Source: Nitrospinota bacterium
Lineage (GTDB): Bacteria; Nitrospinota_A; UBA7883
Assembly: GCA_029880775.1 (NCBI GenBank)
Contig: JAOUNV010000047.1
Span: 1-8,829 of the forward strand
Direction of reading: 5' to 3'
Length of the DNA: 8,829 bases
The stretch's first letter is position 1. The number at the start of each line of letters is the position of its first letter. Below the pieces are notes generated by a model. The model saw only the letters and a list, made by a program, of their open reading frames with translations. It was not told the DNA's origin and made no database searches. The position numbers and the translations under genes are program-made. Of this stretch, positions 6,104 to 8,829 are shown one piece after another.

Positions 6104-6403
6104 TTACTTGTATCGGTAGGTGATCCGCCCCCGGGTCAGGTCGTAGGGGCTCAGTTCCAGGCGCACTTTGTCGCCAGGGAGTATCCTGATGAAAAACTTG
6201 CGCATCCTGCCGGAGACATGGGCCAGCACTCCGAACCCATTATCCAGCTCCACTTTGAACATGGCGTTGGGCAACGATTCCTTCACAATGCCCTCTACCT
6301 CCACCGCTTTGTCGGAGTCGCTTTTAGGCGGCCCTTCCTCTCGCGCGTCGGTTACCGCCCTGTTGGTTTTCTTTTTACTAGTGAACCTTCTTTTTTTTTT
6401 CAT
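6104..6403 (-). CDS. infA: Translation initiation factor IF-1 with lysine-rich N-terminal extension
   Basis: Residues 32-99 are a clear IF-1: VEVEGIVKESLPNAMFKVEL, then GRMRKFFIRILPGDKV (65-80) and LSPYDLTRGRITYRYK (84-99) to the C-terminus. IF-1 is an S1/OB-fold protein that sits in the ribosomal A site of the 30S subunit and helps start translation. Canonical IF-1 is about 72 residues; this frame is 99 because of a basic, probably disordered N-terminus (MKKKRRFTSKKKTNR) and an acidic/Pro linker. ATG 6403 has no good Shine-Dalgarno near it; AAGGAG lies about 29 nt upstream in a hairpin. An in-frame GTG at 6304 would give a 66-residue form, shorter than canonical and also without a ribosome site. 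The ATG is followed by ten A, a slippage-prone run. It stands alone rather than in a ribosomal-protein operon, so it may be a second IF-1 copy. Confidence 0.85.
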   Translation of the reverse strand: MKKKRRFTSKKKTNRAVTDAREEGPPKSDSDKAVEVEGIVKESLPNAMFKVELDNGFGVLAHVSGRMRKFFIRILPGDKVRLELSPYDLTRGRITYRYK

Positions 6404-6419
6404 AAGCCATAAAATATGC

Positions 6420-6436
6420 GGAGCCGTAACGGCTCC
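6420..6436. repeat. Perfect 7-bp inverted repeat upstream of IF-1
   Basis: GGAGCCG (6420-6426), TAA, CGGCTCC (6430-6436) is a perfect hairpin 17 nt upstream of the IF-1 ATG. In the minus-strand transcript it encloses the GGAG of an AAGGAG sequence, so it could affect translation. Alternatively it is a bidirectional terminator; TTGTTG follows on the + strand. Confidence 0.45.
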
Positions 6437-6525
6437 TTGTTGTCAAGATCAATAGCCTAATTCATTCCGAGGCCAGATTACAACGTTTAGTTGCGCCAAT
6501 AGAGCAAGGACCCCAAATTGTATTC

Positions 6526-6555
6526 TTGCAAAACGTCTCCAGATAGCCTTAGAAT
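6526..6555 (+). promoter_or_regulatory. Probable sigma-70 promoter for the STAS gene
   Basis: TTGCAA (6526-6531), an 18-nt spacer, then TAGAAT (6550-6555). The predicted start lies about 45 nt before the STAS ATG. Confidence 0.45.
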
Positions 6556-6606
6556 GAGGCCTCGTATTCCTCTGTTTTCGCCTTCTAGGCATTTTATGGG
6601 TTTTGC

Positions 6607-6972
6607 ATGAACATAAACAAGTACGTCAAGGGAGCCGGTGTGAACGTTTTCCGAATCTCCGGAAAGCTTATATCCTCTAACATCGAAAGCCTCAAAAGCA
6701 GCCTGGACTCCGCCATTGAGGAGCCAAACTCCAAGATTATTCTCAACTGTCGCAACGTCAACATCATAGATTCCGCCGCAGTGGGCCTTTTGATCGGCCG
6801 GGCGAGAGCGGCCAAGAAAAACGGTGGGTACTTCTGTTTTTGCGAGCCCCAACCGGCCATCTACCGGCTTTTCGCCATGGTGGATGTGGGCAAGTGGATG
6901 GACATCTTCAACACGGAAGAAGAAGCCCTCAAAGCCATCGAGAACCAAGACAAACCCAACGCCGAAGCGTAA
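6607..6972 (+). CDS. STAS-domain protein, anti-sigma factor antagonist-like
   Basis: This 121-residue single-domain protein follows the SpoIIAA/RsbV pattern: beta-strand VNVFRISGKL, helix, KIILNCRNVNIIDSAAVGLLIGRARAAKK, then YFCFCEPQPAIYRLFAMVDV. Such proteins bind an anti-sigma kinase and switch partners according to phosphorylation of one serine. D55-S56 in IDSAAVG aligns with D57-S58 of Bacillus subtilis SpoIIAA, so the phospho-acceptor serine is kept, whereas SpoIIAA D23 corresponds to Ile22 here. No SpoIIAB/RsbW kinase, PP2C phosphatase or sigma factor is in the window, so its partner is unknown; use in chemotaxis- or secretion-linked switches is also possible for orphan STAS proteins. 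ATG 6607 has only a weak upstream GGG. Its stop lies 8 nt from the convergent PII gene. Confidence 0.82.
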   Translation: MNINKYVKGAGVNVFRISGKLISSNIESLKSSLDSAIEEPNSKIILNCRNVNIIDSAAVGLLIGRARAAKKNGGYFCFCEPQPAIYRLFAMVDVGKWMDIFNTEEEALKAIENQDKPNAEA

Positions 6973-6980
6973 ACGACCCT

Positions 6981-7319
6981 TTACAGAGCAGTATCGCCCC
7001 GCTCGCCGGTCCTGATTCTTACCGCTTCTTCCACCGGAAGCACGAAGATTTTTCCATCGCCGATCCTGCCGGTGTGGGCGGACTGGCTGATGGCGGTCAC
7101 TACTTCCTCCACCATGTCATCGGAAACGGCCACCTCCAGCTTTATTTTCGGCAAAAAATCGACCACGTACTCCGCGCCGCGGTAAAGCTCGGTGTGCCCT
7201 TTCTGTCGACCGAAGCCCTTGACTTCGGTAACGGTCATGCCCAAAACACCGATCTCGTTTAGCTTGTCTTTGACCTCGTCAAGCTTGAAGGGCTTTATTA
7301 TTGCCTCAATCTTTTTCAC
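6981..7319 (-). CDS. glnB: Nitrogen regulatory protein PII
   Basis: PII is a trimeric cytoplasmic sensor of 2-oxoglutarate and ATP/ADP that controls glutamine synthetase regulation, ammonium channels or other targets. The 112-residue protein has the family length and both signatures: the T-loop YRGAEYVVDFLPK with uridylylation site Y51, and TGRIGDGKIFV in the C-terminal half. It begins MKKIEAIIKPFKLDEV, with the conserved K3 and the FKLDEV helix. The start codon is GTG (7319-7317), with GAGGG 6 nt upstream. No amtB, glnA, gltB or nif gene lies next to it, so GlnB and GlnK types cannot be told apart by context; the name is family-level. tRNA-Arg lies 59 nt upstream on the same strand and could be cotranscribed. 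Confidence 0.94.
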   Translation of the reverse strand: MKKIEAIIKPFKLDEVKDKLNEIGVLGMTVTEVKGFGRQKGHTELYRGAEYVVDFLPKIKLEVAVSDDMVEEVVTAISQSAHTGRIGDGKIFVLPVEEAVRIRTGERGDTAL

Positions 7320-7355
7320 AATACCCTCAAGGTAGTTTCATTGTCCTAAAGGCTC

Positions 7356-7365
7356 TGTGGCCACA
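7356..7365. promoter_or_regulatory. Perfect 10-bp palindrome upstream of PII
   Basis: TGTGGCCACA lies between the tRNA-Arg 3' end and the PII start. It could be an operator or a tRNA-trailer structure; no known regulator is matched. Confidence 0.25.
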
Positions 7366-7378
7366 TGCCGCGCAACAG

Positions 7379-7452
7379 TGCGCCCGGCAGGACTCGAACC
7401 TGCGACCTGCGGATTCGGAATCCGACACTCTATCCACCTGAGCTACGGGCGC
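7379..7452 (-). tRNA. tRNA-Arg (anticodon CCG)
   Basis: The minus strand folds as a standard cloverleaf: acceptor GCGCCCG/CGGGCGC (7 bp), D-arm GCTC...GAGT, anticodon stem CGGA/TCCG with a T/C mismatch at the outermost position (27-43), anticodon loop TTCCGAA giving CCG, and T-arm GCAGG-TTCGAGT-CCTGC. A in the D-loop and C35 are arginine identity elements. It reads CGG codons. The discriminator is A; CCA is not encoded (CTG follows), so it is added after transcription. Confidence 0.95.
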
Positions 7453-7461
7453 TATGTGGCG

Positions 7462-7470
7462 AGTTTACCA
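7462..7470 (-). promoter_or_regulatory. Possible extended -10 element for tRNA-Arg
   Basis: On the minus strand TGG-TAAACT (7470-7462) resembles an extended -10 box ending 9 nt before the tRNA 5' end. There is no clear -35 box, and the implied leader would be very short. Confidence 0.3.
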
Positions 7471-7545
7471 CAAGCCGGGTGTGGACGCCATTTTTCAGTG
7501 CCTTGCCAAGCCCCACCGTGGCGCCATGGCCTGGTCGGCCCAGTA

Positions 7546-7574
7546 TTGACAACATAGGGGGCAATATGTAATAA
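7546..7574 (+). promoter_or_regulatory. Sigma-70 promoter for the tetR-efflux operon
   Basis: A perfect TTGACA (7546-7551) is separated by 17 nt from TAATAA (7569-7574). The predicted transcription start falls within the palindrome at 7576-7587. Confidence 0.6.
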
Positions 7575-7575
7575 A

Positions 7576-7587
7576 GAACGGGCGTTC
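7576..7587 (+). promoter_or_regulatory. Candidate TetR-family operator
   Basis: GAACG-GG-CGTTC is an inverted repeat just downstream of the -10 box and 34 nt before the repressor start. Binding there would block initiation, the usual self-regulation of TetR-family genes. Full TetR-family operators are often longer, so this may be the core only. Confidence 0.45.
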
Positions 7588-7620
7588 GTTTTAGGGAGCT
7601 GTTTTGAAAGTGAGGTTGAC

Positions 7621-8238
7621 ATGCCGAAGGTAGACAAAGCATACCTGGAGCAGAGGCGCGCGCAGATACTGAAGTCTGCCAAGGCATGCTTTGCTAAAAA
7701 CGGGTTTCACAAAACCACCATGCGCGACATCATGAAAAAATCAAACCTCAGCTCCGGCGCCCTGTATCGCTATTTCAAAAGCAAAGAGGATATCATAGAG
7801 GCGATCGCCCTCCAGACCCTGGAAGCCAATATCGCCACAATAGACGACGCTAAAAGAAAGGGGAACGCCAGAAGCCAGATAGAGACCTTGGCGGACAGAT
7901 TCTTCTCCCTGCTGGAAAAACCGGAGGAAAAATTTACCAGCGTAGATGTGGAGCTGTGGGGGGAGGCTAGTAGAAATAAAAAGGTTAAAAATATTCTGGT
8001 GAAATCTATCGGAGCCCACCACGCCGAATTTGTTAAGATTATCCTCCAGGCCCAGGCCAATGGAGAGATCCGCAGGAATGTGGATCCGGAATCTATGGCC
8101 TCCGTCATGATCGCCCTTTTCCAGGGGGCCATCGTGCAGATGAGGGTCGGAGGAAATCTGGACTTGTGGAAGTATGTGGCCTGCGTGAAAGAGATGCTGG
8201 CAACCCTGCTGATCAATGAAGAGGAAGTGAACGCATGA
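7621..8238 (+). CDS. TetR/AcrR-family transcriptional repressor
   Basis: This 205-residue protein has the N-terminal TetR helix-turn-helix: RAQILKSAKACFAKNGFHKT, then TMRDIMKKSNLSSGALYRYF (33-52) and KSKEDII. The remaining residues are the helical ligand-binding and dimerisation domain, whose ligand cannot be inferred. ATG 7621 has a GTGAGG ribosome site 6 nt upstream. Its stop overlaps the TolC-family start (ATGA at 8235-8238), so it very likely represses the efflux operon it begins, through the palindrome at 7576-7587. The domain layout, with a large C-terminal dimer interface, resembles regulators of RND or HlyD-type exporters. Confidence 0.93.
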   Translation: MPKVDKAYLEQRRAQILKSAKACFAKNGFHKTTMRDIMKKSNLSSGALYRYFKSKEDIIEAIALQTLEANIATIDDAKRKGNARSQIETLADRFFSLLEKPEEKFTSVDVELWGEASRNKKVKNILVKSIGAHHAEFVKIILQAQANGEIRRNVDPESMASVMIALFQGAIVQMRVGGNLDLWKYVACVKEMLATLLINEEEVNA

Positions 8239-8829
8239 CGCCGAAACCGAAGGCATTCATGGTGTTGGCTGTGTGGGTGGCCCTTATCGCCCCAGCCGCC
8301 GCCGAGAGCGCCGCGACCGCCGAGAGCGAAAAGACTCTCACTTTAAGCCAATGCCTGGCCACCGCCATGGAGAACAACAGCCAGATATCCCTGGCCGCCA
8401 GAGCTCGCGAAAAAGCGGAGCTGACCAAGACCGAGGCCCTGGGCAAGGCTCTGCCGGACCTGGACCTACGCGCCAGCTATACCCGAGCGGGGAAAAACCC
8501 GGAGGTGGAGTTTTTCGGCACAAAGTTCAAGCTGGCGCCCGACGAGGCGTATCAGGCCCAGGCCACCCTCACCCAGTATCTATATTCCGGCGCGGTCTCC
8601 TCCGGCTACAGGGCCAGCCAGTTGTTGCTGACGGCGGCCGGTGGAATGGAGAGCGCATGGCGCAGGGATGTGGCCACCCAGGTGAAGACCGGCTTTTACA
8701 CCCTCCTCTTCACCAGGGAGGTGATATCGACCGAACGGCAATCCGTGAAACAGATCGTCTCTCATATAAAAGATTCGAAAGACCGGGAGGCGGTGGGGCT
8801 GAACACAAAATACGACACCATGCGGCTGG
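8235..8829 (+). CDS. TolC-family outer-membrane efflux protein, N-terminal part (3' end outside window)
   Basis: The frame starts at ATG 8235, overlapping the tetR stop, with AGGAAG 6 nt upstream, and stays open to the window end (198 residues visible; the family is about 420-500). A signal peptide is visible (MTPKPKAFMVLAVWVALIAP, then AAAES; cleavage probably near residue 23). The mature part shows the TolC-family pattern: LTLSQCLATAMENNSQISLA (35-54), ALPDLDLRASY, LTQYLYSGAVSSGYRAS (111-127), then EAVGLNTKYDTMRL at the edge. Such proteins form trimeric channels across the outer membrane and periplasm, working with a periplasmic adaptor and an inner-membrane pump. Those partners are expected directly downstream. 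The exported compound is unknown. Confidence 0.9.
   Translation, partial: MTPKPKAFMVLAVWVALIAPAAAESAATAESEKTLTLSQCLATAMENNSQISLAARAREKAELTKTEALGKALPDLDLRASYTRAGKNPEVEFFGTKFKLAPDEAYQAQATLTQYLYSGAVSSGYRASQLLLTAAGGMESAWRRDVATQVKTGFYTLLFTREVISTERQSVKQIVSHIKDSKDREAVGLNTKYDTMRL

Noticed and set aside
7320..7378. Sigma-54 promoter upstream of the PII gene
   Set aside because: A search by eye for TGGCAC-N5-TTGC found only a partial TGGCCAC without the downstream GC element at the right spacing.
7357..7571. Two + strand frames encoding sequences like GRTRTCDLRIRNPT and PAGLEPATCGFGIRHS
   Set aside because: These are translations of the strand opposite tRNA-Arg, a well-known false-gene artefact.

Overview
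The window looks like ordinary chromosome from a Gram-negative, moderately GC-rich bacterium. Evidence for this is a TolC-type outer-membrane protein, a PII signalling protein, a TetR-controlled efflux locus and GC-rich codon choice. Gene content would fit a deltaproteobacterium-like or Nitrospinota-like lineage, but no marker here fixes the phylum. The most notable gene is a peroxiredoxin whose catalytic cysteine codon is replaced by an in-frame TGA, directly followed by a SECIS-like stem-loop. The organism is therefore predicted to make selenoproteins.

Layout. 1-446: 3' end of a TPR-like protein (+). 530-745: FmdB-type zinc-ribbon protein (+), followed by a hairpin. 814-888: possible 24-residue membrane peptide with a polyglycine tail (+), followed by another hairpin. 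968-1906: histone-deacetylase/AcuC-family zinc deacylase (+). 2066-3786: coaD (phosphopantetheine adenylyltransferase, GTG start) overlapping by 4 nt an aspartate-type class I aminotransferase (+), closed by a terminator hairpin. 3845-5320: PAS / degenerate kinase core / receiver protein (-), with a good promoter at 5405-5434. 5624-6088: the predicted selenocysteine peroxiredoxin (+). 6104-6403: IF-1 with a lysine-rich N-terminal extension (-). 6607-6972: STAS-domain protein (+). 6981-7319: PII protein (-), with tRNA-Arg(CCG) just upstream of it on the same strand (7379-7452). 7621-8829: TetR-family repressor overlapping by 4 nt a TolC-family outer-membrane protein that runs off the window.

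How the genes work together. Two gene pairs are translationally coupled through ATGA overlaps: coaD with the aminotransferase, and tetR with the TolC-family gene. The second pair is a classical self-regulated efflux arrangement with a palindrome at the predicted transcription start. The PAS/receiver protein, STAS protein and PII protein are signalling proteins whose usual partners are not in this window. The main novelty candidates are the cysteine-free selenoperoxiredoxin with its SECIS, the pseudokinase-receiver protein, the extended IF-1 and the small hydrophobic polyglycine peptide. No mobile element, CRISPR array or phage gene was seen.
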